From NCBI RefSeq assembly GCF_046569695.1, contig NZ_JBKHUI010000020.1, positions 1-64,000 on the forward strand: DNA of 64,000 bases, given 5' to 3'. Numbering within the stretch: the first letter of the stretch is position 1; every line of letters starts with the position of its first letter. Both the position numbers and the translations under genes were made by a program. Of this stretch, positions 24,602-33,619 are shown in pieces. The notes under the pieces are model-generated. The model was not told the DNA's origin. It searched no databases and saw only the letters and a list, made by a program, of their open reading frames with translations. The stretch is from Kluyvera sp046569695. Its GTDB lineage: Bacteria; Pseudomonadota; Gammaproteobacteria; Enterobacterales; Enterobacteriaceae.

Positions 24602-27600
24602 CTACGGCACAACGATCAGCATATCGTCCGCCGTTCCAACGGCGCGCCAGCCCGGAACATACATAGACTCAACCTGAGACGGCGGCACGCGGTAAGTACC
24701 CGGCATCACCGCTCGGGCCAGATAGACCAGCGTGACCGGCTGATTTGCACTGACGGCAACCGCCGCCACAAAGCGATCGTCGCGAAATTCCATATGCTGG
24801 ATATCCGCCTGCTGCATCTGGTTGAGCCACTCCTGCACCTCAGTGCCGTTGTCCTGCAGATTGGCGCTGCTGTTCGCCAGATTCTGGTTTTCCAGCTCAA
24901 GCCCCGCTGGCAGCATATCGACAACCAACGCGTCCGGTACGTTCTGGCTGGCGTTAACGTCCAGCTTCACCAGCACCAGCTCGCCGCTGCGCAGGGAAGA
25001 GAGCGATTTACGCTGCCCGTCGGTACCGTAGAACTGCCGCTCGATATGCAGCACGTTACTGGACGCCGCAGGTGCATTCTCCGGATACCCGGTGCTGTCC
25101 AGGCGCAGCCACAGCGGCTGCTCTCCTTTGTTCGTCACTGTCAGCGCGGAGAGCTGGTCGCCGTCGAGATTCCGCGTCAACGCTTTATGCCCTTGCAGCG
25201 GCTGGCTTTCAAAGGAGGTTTGCGCCTGCCAGTTGCCCGGCAAATCCACCAAGCCTTTCGCCGCCAGGAACAGCGCGTTGTTCTCCTGCGTCGACAGCCA
25301 GCGCTCGCTGAATGCCTGCTCGGAGAGCGTTTGCAGCAGCGTGTTTTGCGCGTCTGGCAGTAGCTTGTTCTCTTCCAGCAGCGAAAGCATCAGCGCGTTA
25401 TCGCGAAGTGCGCTACCGTAATCCGCCAGCCAGCGTCGCTGATCCTCGCGTTTGGTAGTAAGTGAGAGCTGGATAGCCTGTTCGCTACGCGGCGCATCGC
25501 CCATCGCTTTCAGCGCGATGCCTAACTGCATCAGCGGCAGACCTGAACCCGCCTGAGCGCGACGCTCCCACAGTTCACGGAGCGCACCAAGCGGCGCTTT
25601 TTGCTGCCGCGCCAGCACCAGGCCTGCATAGGCCTGAATAGCGAAGCGACTTGCCGCGTTATCATCGGTATAACGCACGCTCATCAGCCCCGGCTCCTGC
25701 AGGTAGCGCAGCATACGGTTATTGCCTTTATTAATGGCCTCAGCCGGCACGCTATAGCCCTGCTCACCCGCACGAACCAGGAAGTCCATCACGTAGGCCG
25801 TCAGCCAGTACTCTTCCGAACCGTCTTTATCCCACAGCGCGAAGCCACCGTTATCCTTCTGCATTTGCAGCAGACGCGAGATACCGATGTCCACCGCCGC
25901 GCGGCGTTTATCGTCGCTATCGCCGACAATGCCCAGCGTTTTCAACTGTGCCGCATTGGTATAAAGCTGCGGGAAGAGGCCGCTGGCGGTCTGCTCCAGA
26001 CAGCCGTACGGATAGGCCTTCAGTTCGCGAATATAGCGCGCCAGATTCAGCGGCGGTTTACCGCTCAGCAGCAACTGCCCCTGTAGCGTGACCGGCGAGA
26101 AGTTCAGATGCTGATTTTCCGCAACGCTCCAGCTTTCACCCGGTTGCAGCACCGCACCGCTATTGACGGTTTGCGCCGGGTAGGCTGGACGCACGCCGAT
26201 TTTCCACTGCTTGTGGAAATCGGCCAGGGTTTCATCCGGCAGCGTCATCCCCGTCACCGTAACGTTGACTTCGCCATCACCGTAGCCTTCGCCAGCGCTA
26301 ACCGGAACAAAAAGCGTATGGCGCACACCAGGTTCCAGCGTAACCTGCTGCGGCTGCGCACTTTTCAGCTGTAGCAGGCCGCTGGCCGCTAACAGGACGT
26401 TGAGCGTCTGCGGCTTGTCCGTCAGGTTGGTGACGTCCAGCGTCAGGCGTGCGCTGTCGCCGCCGGCCATAAAGCGTGGGCTATTCAGCTCAACCACCAC
26501 CGGCGCGGCGACCACAACTTTCGACTCGCTGCTGCCAAAATCTTCCGCCGTCCACGCCTGCGCCATCACTCTCAGCTCACCGTTAAAGTCACCGATAGGC
26601 AGCGTAACGGTACCCTCACCGTTTTCATCAAGCGCCACAGGCTGCGCCTGTTCAGCAATAATGGTGACGTGGTTAACCGGCGGTTTGCCGCCACGATTAA
26701 GTTCGTCGCCGTCACCGCCAAAACGCAGGCTAGCCAGTCGCCCCTGGCCTTCAATCACCTGACCGTAGATGTCGTAGATATCCGCGCCGTAGCGTTTCTG
26801 GCCAAAGAAGGCTTGCCACGGGTCCGGCGTGACATAGTCGGTAATGTTCAGCACGCCGCTATCAACCGCTGAGAGCAGCACGTTCACCTGCTTCGGCGTA
26901 TCGCCCTCTTTGCGCTTCACTTTGACTTTGACGGTTAGCGGCTGGTTTGGACGCATTTTCTGCGGCCCCTCCAGCGTTACATCCAGACGACGCTGTTCAT
27001 CGCCTAGCGGCAGATGCAATACGCCCACCGCCCGCTTCGGCGTTGCAGAACGGGATTTATCCCCCGGACGCACCACCAGCGTACTGAGGTAGAGGTCGTG
27101 ACGGTTCCAGCTTTTATCCACCGGAATGGTGAGATCCAGCCCTTCGGCCGGAACGTTAATTTCCTGCCACCACAGCGGGCCGTCGCTGGACTCCACCATG
27201 GCATAGCCTTTGCCTGCTGCCGGAGCAGCAACGTGCAGCTTGATAGTATCGCCTGGACGATAGTTCGGTTTATCGAGTTTCAGCGTCACGCGATCCGGGC
27301 GCGCCGCGCCGCTGCCATCGCTGTTGTCTTGCCAGCTATAACCGGCCCAGAAGCGCACGCTGGTTACCGCGTCGTTCGGTGCCTTCACTTCTAATCGATA
27401 AGCGCCCCACTCTACCGGGAAGCTGACTTTGCCGGTTTCATCGGCTTTCAACGCCAGCGTCTCTTCACCTTCGACCAGATCTTTTTGATCGAAGCGTGAC
27501 TGCCAGCCATCGCTTTCTGACCAGTTCCAGTAGTAATCGCGGCGTTCGCGAATCAGCCGAACCTGAAGATCGGAAACGGCCTTTTTTTCACCCTTGGCAT

Positions 27601-29542
27601 CGGTGTAGACGATATCAAATGCTGCCTGGCTATTTTCATCGACGATCGGCTGATTCACCGTGGTGTCGGTGCGGTAGTCATAGACCGCCTTACTGGCGAA
27701 CTGCGGGCGAATACCCGGCAGTTCAGATGCTGGCCAGATGGCCTGCGTGGCGCGACGAGTGACTGGACGACCGCCGGACTCGAGCAGGCTGGCCTGAAGA
27801 ATCACCTGCAGCGGCGAATGCGTTTCCTGCCACTGGCTGGCGGTGGTCACTTCTCCGTGACCTTTGGCATCCAGCGTCAGGTTCATTTCATCAAGGCTAC
27901 GGGTGGTATTTTGTTCGGCAATATCGCCAAACTGGAAGCCCGGCAGCGCGGCAACAGCTTCGCGCAGCGGGCGTAAAAACAGTTTCCCCTGCAGGCTATT
28001 GCCGTTAGCCGGTGCGCCGTAAAGATAGTAGCCCGACACGTCAAACTTCACGTCGTCATCCGGTGCAATCGGCGTCGGCTGCGGCGTCAGGTTGAGCGCC
28101 ATACGCTCAGGCATAAAGTCTTCGACGTGGAAATCCCATTCGCGCGGCTGGTTATCGCCGGTATTGGCGCGAATATGCCACATGCCTGTTGCCGCGCTGC
28201 TGTCCAGCGGATAGGTAAACTGATAGAGACCGTTCACCGGCTGGCTGACGACACTGCGGATCACCTGCCCGTCAGGTTTCACCACCTCAAGTTTCACCGG
28301 CTGTTCCGGTAACGCTTTACCATTACCATCGCGCAGCAGGCCGTTGAGGATCACCGTTTCGCCGGGGCGATAAAGATCGCGCGGGCCAAACATAAAGAAC
28401 TGCTTGCTGTAGCCAGGGTCACCTGCAACGTTAAACTCCGCCAGGTCGAGTGCCGGCAGTTTAAGATCAAGTAAGGTGGTTTGCCCCTCTTTGCGCGCCA
28501 GCAGCAGCGCTGCCTCTTTATCGGTTTTCAGGACCGCATGCCCCTGAGCATCGCTGGTCGCCTGCGCCAGGGTTTGCCCTTTGTCGTTGAGCAGCGTGAG
28601 CTCAACCGCCGACTGGGCCCCGCCGTTTTCAAGGCTTTGCGTGAATACGTCAAGCTGGTTGTGGTAACGGTGCAGCGACACGCCAACGTCACTGAGAGTA
28701 AAGAGCGTAGCGGCATTACTGTAGCTGTACTGCCCCGCCGGGTTCATCACCGCAATGTAGACACCGGACTGCTGTAGGGGCGCAATATCTTTCAGCGGCA
28801 GCAGCAGTTTTTCCCGCGTGTTGCGTGCCGGGTTAAGGTCAAAACGCCCGGTGTAAACCAGATCCGCCATTTTCAACAGTTCGTCGGACTCCCAGTTGCT
28901 GAGCGAGCTGCGGTACTCCCACTGGCTGACAAACGCCGCCAGCGATTCCGGCTTCACGCGAAAGAAGTTAACGTCCACGTGCGGCACGTTAAGCACCATG
29001 ACCGGCAGCCCGTCCACCACTTTGCCCGGCAGCAATGAGCCGCGGCTGGCGAAGCCAACGCTTGGGGCAATATCACGGGTGGTCAGCGTTTTCTCCACGC
29101 TGGTGCCGAAGGTGGCCTTATTCAGCGCAGCAAGCTCTGGGTCAACGGTGACAATCAGATCGCGCTTCGGCTCCAGATGACGCAGACGCAGCTCTTTCAG
29201 ATTCGGCGACAGCTCCCAGGCACCGTCCACCTTGCCGCTTTTCTTATCCACCACGTGGACGGTCTTGCTGAAATCCTGCTCGGGATTGAGCGCAATGGAG
29301 AACGTCAGCACCAGCGTGGCTGCGCCATCAAGCTGCACTTCAGAGGCATCAAGCAGCGTAAGCGCTTTACCCTGGCTTTGTTGAGCCAGCTTTTCCAGCT
29401 GCGCAGCATCTGGTTTGGCGGGCGCGGCGTTCTGCGATGAAGAAGCGGCGGGTTTGACCTCCGGCGCTTTCTTGCTGTCATCACATCCGACAAGAAGCGT
29501 GGCGGTCAACATAGCAAGCACGGCTAAACGGAACGGTTTCAT
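24602..29542 (-). CDS. yfhM: Bacterial alpha-2-macroglobulin
   Basis: This is a very large (1646 residues) periplasmic protease-trapping lipoprotein. The signal ends LLVGC with the lipidated Cys20 followed by Asp at +2, which retains it in the inner membrane. MG-type beta domains run through most of the protein. The thioester motif CLEQ is intact in YPYGCLEQTASG, so covalent trapping should work. The bait region should lie between the middle MG domains. It is co-transcribed with pbpC, which is thought to repair walls when outer-membrane breach lets proteases in. Length is close to E. coli (1653). Confidence 0.96.
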   Translation of the reverse strand: MKPFRLAVLAMLTATLLVGCDDSKKAPEVKPAASSSQNAAPAKPDAAQLEKLAQQSQGKALTLLDASEVQLDGAATLVLTFSIALNPEQDFSKTVHVVDKKSGKVDGAWELSPNLKELRLRHLEPKRDLIVTVDPELAALNKATFGTSVEKTLTTRDIAPSVGFASRGSLLPGKVVDGLPVMVLNVPHVDVNFFRVKPESLAAFVSQWEYRSSLSNWESDELLKMADLVYTGRFDLNPARNTREKLLLPLKDIAPLQQSGVYIAVMNPAGQYSYSNAATLFTLSDVGVSLHRYHNQLDVFTQSLENGGAQSAVELTLLNDKGQTLAQATSDAQGHAVLKTDKEAALLLARKEGQTTLLDLKLPALDLAEFNVAGDPGYSKQFFMFGPRDLYRPGETVILNGLLRDGNGKALPEQPVKLEVVKPDGQVIRSVVSQPVNGLYQFTYPLDSSAATGMWHIRANTGDNQPREWDFHVEDFMPERMALNLTPQPTPIAPDDDVKFDVSGYYLYGAPANGNSLQGKLFLRPLREAVAALPGFQFGDIAEQNTTRSLDEMNLTLDAKGHGEVTTASQWQETHSPLQVILQASLLESGGRPVTRRATQAIWPASELPGIRPQFASKAVYDYRTDTTVNQPIVDENSQAAFDIVYTDAKGEKKAVSDLQVRLIRERRDYYWNWSESDGWQSRFDQKDLVEGEETLALKADETGKVSFPVEWGAYRLEVKAPNDAVTSVRFWAGYSWQDNSDGSGAARPDRVTLKLDKPNYRPGDTIKLHVAAPAAGKGYAMVESSDGPLWWQEINVPAEGLDLTIPVDKSWNRHDLYLSTLVVRPGDKSRSATPKRAVGVLHLPLGDEQRRLDVTLEGPQKMRPNQPLTVKVKVKRKEGDTPKQVNVLLSAVDSGVLNITDYVTPDPWQAFFGQKRYGADIYDIYGQVIEGQGRLASLRFGGDGDELNRGGKPPVNHVTIIAEQAQPVALDENGEGTVTLPIGDFNGELRVMAQAWTAEDFGSSESKVVVAAPVVVELNSPRFMAGGDSARLTLDVTNLTDKPQTLNVLLAASGLLQLKSAQPQQVTLEPGVRHTLFVPVSAGEGYGDGEVNVTVTGMTLPDETLADFHKQWKIGVRPAYPAQTVNSGAVLQPGESWSVAENQHLNFSPVTLQGQLLLSGKPPLNLARYIRELKAYPYGCLEQTASGLFPQLYTNAAQLKTLGIVGDSDDKRRAAVDIGISRLLQMQKDNGGFALWDKDGSEEYWLTAYVMDFLVRAGEQGYSVPAEAINKGNNRMLRYLQEPGLMSVRYTDDNAASRFAIQAYAGLVLARQQKAPLGALRELWERRAQAGSGLPLMQLGIALKAMGDAPRSEQAIQLSLTTKREDQRRWLADYGSALRDNALMLSLLEENKLLPDAQNTLLQTLSEQAFSERWLSTQENNALFLAAKGLVDLPGNWQAQTSFESQPLQGHKALTRNLDGDQLSALTVTNKGEQPLWLRLDSTGYPENAPAASSNVLHIERQFYGTDGQRKSLSSLRSGELVLVKLDVNASQNVPDALVVDMLPAGLELENQNLANSSANLQDNGTEVQEWLNQMQQADIQHMEFRDDRFVAAVAVSANQPVTLVYLARAVMPGTYRVPPSQVESMYVPGWRAVGTADDMLIVVP

Positions 29543-29745
29543 CCTTATAACCTCTGACGTTAAGTCTCTATTTCGTTAATTCACATAGTATTATGCGCAA
29601 ACGTGACTTTTACCAATAGCACGCTCATTTCAGGGCTGATTTTCAGATTGCATATATAGCCTTAATCACAACCGCAGCGTTGCTAACTTGTCAGCTCTCC
29701 GGAAAACATCGACAATTCCTCTACGATTGCAAATGGAGGCACTCA

Positions 29746-30591
29746 ATGACCACCTCTTTCTTTGTCGCCGCCGATTGGCTGGCTGAGCACATTAACGACC
29801 CAGCAGTTCAAATCATCGATGCACGAATGGCTCCTCCTGGGCAGGAACATCGGGATATGGCGGGCGAATACCGCGCGGGCCATCTGCCCGGGGCGCTGTT
29901 CTTTGATATTGAAGCGCTGTCCGACCACACCTCTACGCTGCCGCATATGATGCCGCGCCCGGAAGCCTTCGCCGTCGCCATGCGCGAACTGGGTGTCAAC
30001 AGCGACCGTCATTTAGTGGTATATGACGAGGGTAATCTGTTCTCCGCGCCACGCGCGTGGTGGATGCTGAAAACCTTCGGTGTGGAAAACGTCTCTATTC
30101 TGGCGGGCGGCCTCGCGGGCTGGCAGCGCGATGAACTGCTGCTCGAAAAGGGCGATGTTGATGCTGGTGAGGGCGAGTTTGAGGTTAAATTTAACGCCGA
30201 TGCCGTTGTGCGCCTGACCGATGTGCTATTGGCAAGCCATGAGCGTTCGAAGCAGATTGTCGATGCGCGTCCAGCCGGGCGTTTTAATGCCGAAGTGGAT
30301 GAACCACGCCCTGGCCTGCGTCGCGGCCATATTCCCGGCGCGCTGAACGTGCCGTGGAGCGAACTGACCTTTAATGGCGAGCTGAAGACCACCGACGAGT
30401 TGGAAATGATTTTTGCTCGTCAGGGCGTAGACCTTAATCAGCCGATTATCACCAGCTGCGGCTCAGGCGTGACGGCAGCGGTGGTTCTGCTGGCGCTGGA
30501 GACGTTGGGGGCAAAAGAAGTGGTATTGTATGACGGTGCCTGGAGTGAATGGGGCGCGCGCGATGACTTGCCGATTGAGCCTCAGAGGTAA
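29746..30591 (+). CDS. sseA: 3-mercaptopyruvate sulfurtransferase
   Basis: SseA moves sulfur from 3-mercaptopyruvate to cyanide or thiols. It has two rhodanese domains (about 1-140 and 155-281). The active-site loop of the second is CGSGVTA with the catalytic cysteine near 237. I start at 29746 (MTTSFFVAADWLA), preceded by GGAGG, giving 281 residues as in E. coli; the open frame upstream is not conserved. It is divergent from yfhM and convergent with sseB. The E. coli RyfA locus that follows sseA was not recognised here. Confidence 0.96.
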   Translation: MTTSFFVAADWLAEHINDPAVQIIDARMAPPGQEHRDMAGEYRAGHLPGALFFDIEALSDHTSTLPHMMPRPEAFAVAMRELGVNSDRHLVVYDEGNLFSAPRAWWMLKTFGVENVSILAGGLAGWQRDELLLEKGDVDAGEGEFEVKFNADAVVRLTDVLLASHERSKQIVDARPAGRFNAEVDEPRPGLRRGHIPGALNVPWSELTFNGELKTTDELEMIFARQGVDLNQPIITSCGSGVTAAVVLLALETLGAKEVVLYDGAWSEWGARDDLPIEPQR

Positions 30592-30603
30592 CAACGGGAC
30601 CGT

Positions 30604-30684
30604 GCCATCCCGGGGTCGGCGTATAACGCCTCGCCCGGGCTACGAATGCAGGCCGGATAAGGCGTTTACGTCGCCATCCGGCCT
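30604..30684. repeat. BIME between sseA and sseB
   Basis: A clear REP (AGGCCGGATAAGGCG...CGCCATCCGGCCT, 30650-30684) is preceded by a degenerate one (CATCCCGGGG...CGCCCGGGC). It lies between convergent genes. Confidence 0.7.
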
Positions 30685-30688
30685 GGTT

Positions 30689-31465
30689 TCAAATGATTCG
30701 GTTCTGCTTAAAATCACGCAGGAAACTGCCCCAGCGCTTTTCATAGAACGGAGTGATATGGGCGAGCATAAAGTGGCTGATGCCCTTTTCGCCTTCCACC
30801 ACCTGGCAGATATCAATCGGCTCGTCGCCCGGTAGGGTGTCGGTCGCGACGCTGCCGGCGGCGTGAATAATCTCTTCGATATCCCCTTCCGCTTCAATAC
30901 CAATCAGCAGGTTAGGCTGTTCGTCCGCACGCTCTTTAATGGAGCAGATAAACGCACGTTTCACCGTTTTCAGGGTTTTAAACAGCGTGGTCAGCGACTC
31001 CACCATCTGAGCCGGTGGCTCCGCCACTTCAGAGAGCAGCAGCGCGCTGCCGCCTTCGAGCACTTCCTGCGTGCTGAGCGGGTTGCCCTCTTCGCCAATC
31101 AGATGGCTAATTTCACGCGGGGTAAACTCTTTGCCAGTCGGCAGCTTCGCGTTGAGGAACAGGGTTTCGCCAAGCGTCATTTCAAACAGCGTGCGCACCG
31201 GCATAACCACAAAGGACTGTTCGGTGGTGACGGCCTCTTTTAAGGCCTCCAGCGACGTGAAGAATGGGATAACGGAGGTGCCGTCATCTTTTTCCCAGTG
31301 CTGTAACTCTAAGGCGCTGTCGTCGACAACCTGCTGGTCGTCAGCCGCACTGCCGGGTACCCAGACGGTGGACTCCAGTAAGGTGCGGAAAAAGGCTGGG
31401 CGATGAGCGGGTTCAGTTGCAGCTTGTTCCAGCAGCGTTTCAAGTTCGTTTTTGCTTTCAGACAT
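30689..31465 (-). CDS. sseB: SseB, enhanced serine sensitivity protein
   Basis: This 258-residue cytoplasmic protein matches E. coli SseB from MSESKNELETLLEQAA through LAHITPFYEKRWG near the C-terminus. Overexpression in E. coli raises serine sensitivity; the molecular role is not known. Two similar SseB-type domains are present (about 1-130 and 140-250). It lies downstream of pepB, separated by a large palindromic repeat. Confidence 0.94.
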   Translation of the reverse strand: MSESKNELETLLEQAATEPAHRPAFFRTLLESTVWVPGSAADDQQVVDDSALELQHWEKDDGTSVIPFFTSLEALKEAVTTEQSFVVMPVRTLFEMTLGETLFLNAKLPTGKEFTPREISHLIGEEGNPLSTQEVLEGGSALLLSEVAEPPAQMVESLTTLFKTLKTVKRAFICSIKERADEQPNLLIGIEAEGDIEEIIHAAGSVATDTLPGDEPIDICQVVEGEKGISHFMLAHITPFYEKRWGSFLRDFKQNRII

Positions 31466-31488
31466 AGTGCTTCCAGAAGGTGTGAATA

Positions 31489-31602
31489 CCCCTCACCCCG
31501 GCCCTCTCCCCAAAAGGGCGAGGGAGAAAACCGATCGCCATTGGGTGAGTGTGAACACCGGACGGTCCCCTCTCCCCTTTGGGGAGAGGGTTAGGGTGAG
31601 GG
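31489..31602. repeat. CCCTCACCC...GGGTGAGGG palindromic repeat
   Basis: This 114-bp element has inverted ends (CCCCTCACCCCGGCCCTCTC at the left, GAGAGGGTTAGGGTGAGGG at the right) and two internal hairpins: CCCTCTCCCC/GGGCGAGGG and CCCTCTCCCC/GGGGAGAGGG. Similar CCCTCACCC-ended elements are common in intergenic DNA of many proteobacteria. It lies between pepB and sseB. Confidence 0.8.
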
Positions 31603-31609
31603 AAAAAGA

Positions 31610-32896
31610 TTACTCAGCGGTCAACAGATTCGCGATAGTCCGCACGCCCAGCCCAGTCGCACCCGCCGACCACTGCTCAACGGCTGCTTTACGGTAGGTC
31701 GCGGAACAGTCGATATGCAGCCAACCTTCGTGATAGTTCTCGACGAAGTGGGACAGGAAGCCCGCCGCGGTGCTGGCGCCGGCCGGGTAGGCCGCGCTGC
31801 CGGTGTTGTTCAGCTCAGCAAAGTTAGACGGCAGCTGGTTGCGGTGGAACTCGGCCAGCGGCAGGCGCCAGAAGGCTTCGTTTTCCGCACTGGCGCTCGC
31901 CAGCAGGCGGTTAGCCAGTTTGTCATCAAAGCTGAACAGCGCGTGGTAATCGTTGCCCAGCGCGGTTTTAGCCGCCCCGGTTAGGGTTGCCGCGTCGATA
32001 ATAAGCTCTGGCTTCTGCGCGCTAGCGTCAATCAGGCCATCAGCCAGCACCAGGCGACCTTCTGCATCGGTGTTCATCACTTCGACGTTTTTACCGTTAC
32101 GGTAGTGGATGATATCGCCCAGCTTGAACGCGTTGCCGCTGATCAGGTTATCCGCACAGCACAGGTACAGTTTTACGCGCTTGTTCAGGCCACGGGTAAT
32201 CGCCAGCGCCAGCGCGCCGGTCACCGTCGCCGCACCGCCCATATCGGACTTCATGGAGTCCATGAACGCGCTTTGTTTGATGCTGTAGCCGCCAGAGTCG
32301 AAGGTGATGCCTTTACCGACCAGGCAGGCGTAAACCGGTGCTTCTTTATCGCCCGTTGGGTTGTAGTCCAGCGCCAGCAGTACCGGCGGACGTTCGGAAC
32401 CACGACCCACGGTGTGCAGGCCCGCGTAACCCTGCTCACGCAGATCTTCACCTTTAGTGATGCGATAAGAGACGTTGTCGCACGCCACGCCGCACAGCAG
32501 GTCAACCGCGCGCTGCGCCAGCTGCTCTGGACCCAGCTCTTCCGCTGGAGCGTTGATGGTGTCGCGCACCCAGTCAATGTAGGTCAGACGGTTGTCGAGC
32601 TCCTGGCGCTGTGCGTCGTCAAGCTCAGGCCATGCAACCTGACGGGTGCCTTTCGGCCCTTTGTAGCCCGCCCAGAAGGCCCAGGCGAGGTCAACGTTCC
32701 AGCCTTCGTCGCTCAACGCAACATGCTTGATGCCCATGCCGTCGATTTTACGCGCCGCGCGCTGGATAAGGCCTGCGTCGTCGCGGCCGGTCAGGTGCAG
32801 GACAATACCTTCATCATTAATGCTATAGGCCGCTTTTTCACCCCAGCGCGCATCGGCTGGCTGAGTAGAAAGGGTAATTTTCATGGCTTCTGTCAT
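31610..32896 (-). CDS. pepB: Peptidase B (M17 leucyl aminopeptidase family)
   Basis: This cytoplasmic metal-dependent aminopeptidase processes Cys-Gly and other short peptides. The M17 catalytic signature NTDAEGRLVLADGL is present, with GKGITFDSGGYSIK and MKSDMGGAA supplying metal ligands. The start at 32896 (MTEAMKITLSTQ) gives 428 residues, the family length (E. coli 427), and matches the conserved N-terminus; the frame is open to 33004 across an ERIC-like repeat. It follows iscX in the isc cluster order. Confidence 0.96.
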   Translation of the reverse strand: MTEAMKITLSTQPADARWGEKAAYSINDEGIVLHLTGRDDAGLIQRAARKIDGMGIKHVALSDEGWNVDLAWAFWAGYKGPKGTRQVAWPELDDAQRQELDNRLTYIDWVRDTINAPAEELGPEQLAQRAVDLLCGVACDNVSYRITKGEDLREQGYAGLHTVGRGSERPPVLLALDYNPTGDKEAPVYACLVGKGITFDSGGYSIKQSAFMDSMKSDMGGAATVTGALALAITRGLNKRVKLYLCCADNLISGNAFKLGDIIHYRNGKNVEVMNTDAEGRLVLADGLIDASAQKPELIIDAATLTGAAKTALGNDYHALFSFDDKLANRLLASASAENEAFWRLPLAEFHRNQLPSNFAELNNTGSAAYPAGASTAAGFLSHFVENYHEGWLHIDCSATYRKAAVEQWSAGATGLGVRTIANLLTAE

Positions 32897-32955
32897 TTTT
32901 TTATCCTTATTAGCAAACGGGCCGCCGAATGGCAGCCCGTTATGTCTTTTGCTAA

Positions 32956-33062
32956 ATGATTCGCGTTGCAGGAAGGCGGCAAGTGAGCGAATCCCCGGGA
33001 GCATAGCAAACTATGTGACTGGGGTGAGCGAGCGTAGCCAACGCACCTGCGGCGCGAATCAT
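32956..33062. repeat. ERIC-like (IRU) element
   Basis: This 107-bp element has inverted ends (ATGATTCGCG at the left, CGCGAATCAT at the right). It contains the ERIC core GTGACTGGGGTGAGCGAGCG and GCCAACGCACCTGC, with the complementary AATCCCCGGGAGC stretch. It is slightly shorter than the 127-bp ERIC consensus. It sits between iscX and pepB on what would be one transcript, so the hairpin may affect read-through or mRNA cleavage. Confidence 0.8.
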
Positions 33063-33072
33063 GACGCAAAAA

Positions 33073-33273
33073 TTATTCTGCTTCATCCAACCAGACTAGC
33101 AGAATTGCCTCAAGGATTTTTTCATTTGATGCCTGAGGATCATCATCAAAATCTTCGAGGTCGCAAATCCACTGGTGCATGTCGGTGAAGCGTACCGTTT
33201 TCGGATCGGTATCCGGGTAAGCATCGTAAAGCGCTTCGCCGATTTCGCGGCTGTCAGTCCACTTAAGTCCCAT
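33073..33273 (-). CDS. iscX: IscX, Fe-S assembly regulator
   Basis: This small acidic protein (66 residues) binds IscS and iron and tunes Fe-S assembly; it is related to frataxin in function. The conserved helix-turn-helix-like fold shows MGLKWTDSREIGEALYD and FTDMHQWI, followed by the acidic EDFDDDP. It is the last gene of the isc operon, 9 bp after fdx. Confidence 0.95.
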   Translation of the reverse strand: MGLKWTDSREIGEALYDAYPDTDPKTVRFTDMHQWICDLEDFDDDPQASNEKILEAILLVWLDEAE

Positions 33274-33282
33274 ACTATCCTC

Positions 33283-33618
33283 TTAGTGCTCGCGCGCGTG
33301 GTTAATTGTGTAACGCGGAATTTCGACCACCAGGTCTTCATCCGTGACGCGAGCCTGGCAGCTCAGGCGGCTATCTGGTTCCAGCCCCCAGGCTTTATCC
33401 AGCATATCGTCTTCGTCTTCGGTGCTTTCTGGCAGCGAGTCGAAACCTTCACGCACGATGCAGTGGCAGGTGGTGCAGGCACAGGATTTTTCGCAGGCGT
33501 GTTCAATCTCGATACCGCTACGCAGCGCAGCATCCAGAATCGTTTCACCGGTCTCAGCTTCCACAACGATGCCATCCGGACACAGGTCCTGATGTGGCAA
33601 AAAAACAATCTTTGGCAT
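33283..33618 (-). CDS. fdx: [2Fe-2S] ferredoxin of the isc system
   Basis: This 111-residue adrenodoxin-type ferredoxin supplies electrons for cluster assembly. The cluster ligands are Cys42, Cys48 and Cys51 in CEKSCACTTC and Cys87 in LSCQA. The acidic surface EDEDD is present for redox partners. It lies 1 bp from the hscA stop, so translation is probably coupled. Confidence 0.97.
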   Translation of the reverse strand: MPKIVFLPHQDLCPDGIVVEAETGETILDAALRSGIEIEHACEKSCACTTCHCIVREGFDSLPESTEDEDDMLDKAWGLEPDSRLSCQARVTDEDLVVEIPRYTINHAREH

Positions 33619-33619
33619 A

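Noticed and set aside
24602..29542. Giant yfhM gene as an adhesin or secreted toxin
   Set aside because: The lipobox, MG-type domains and CLEQ thioester identify it as the bacterial alpha-2-macroglobulin next to pbpC.
30592..30688. RyfA-type RNA between sseA and sseB
   Set aside because: The gap is only 97 bp and is filled by REP repeats; nothing resembling the E. coli RNA was seen.
32897..33004. Longer N-terminus for pepB
   Set aside because: It is encoded by part of the ERIC-like repeat and is absent from family proteins.
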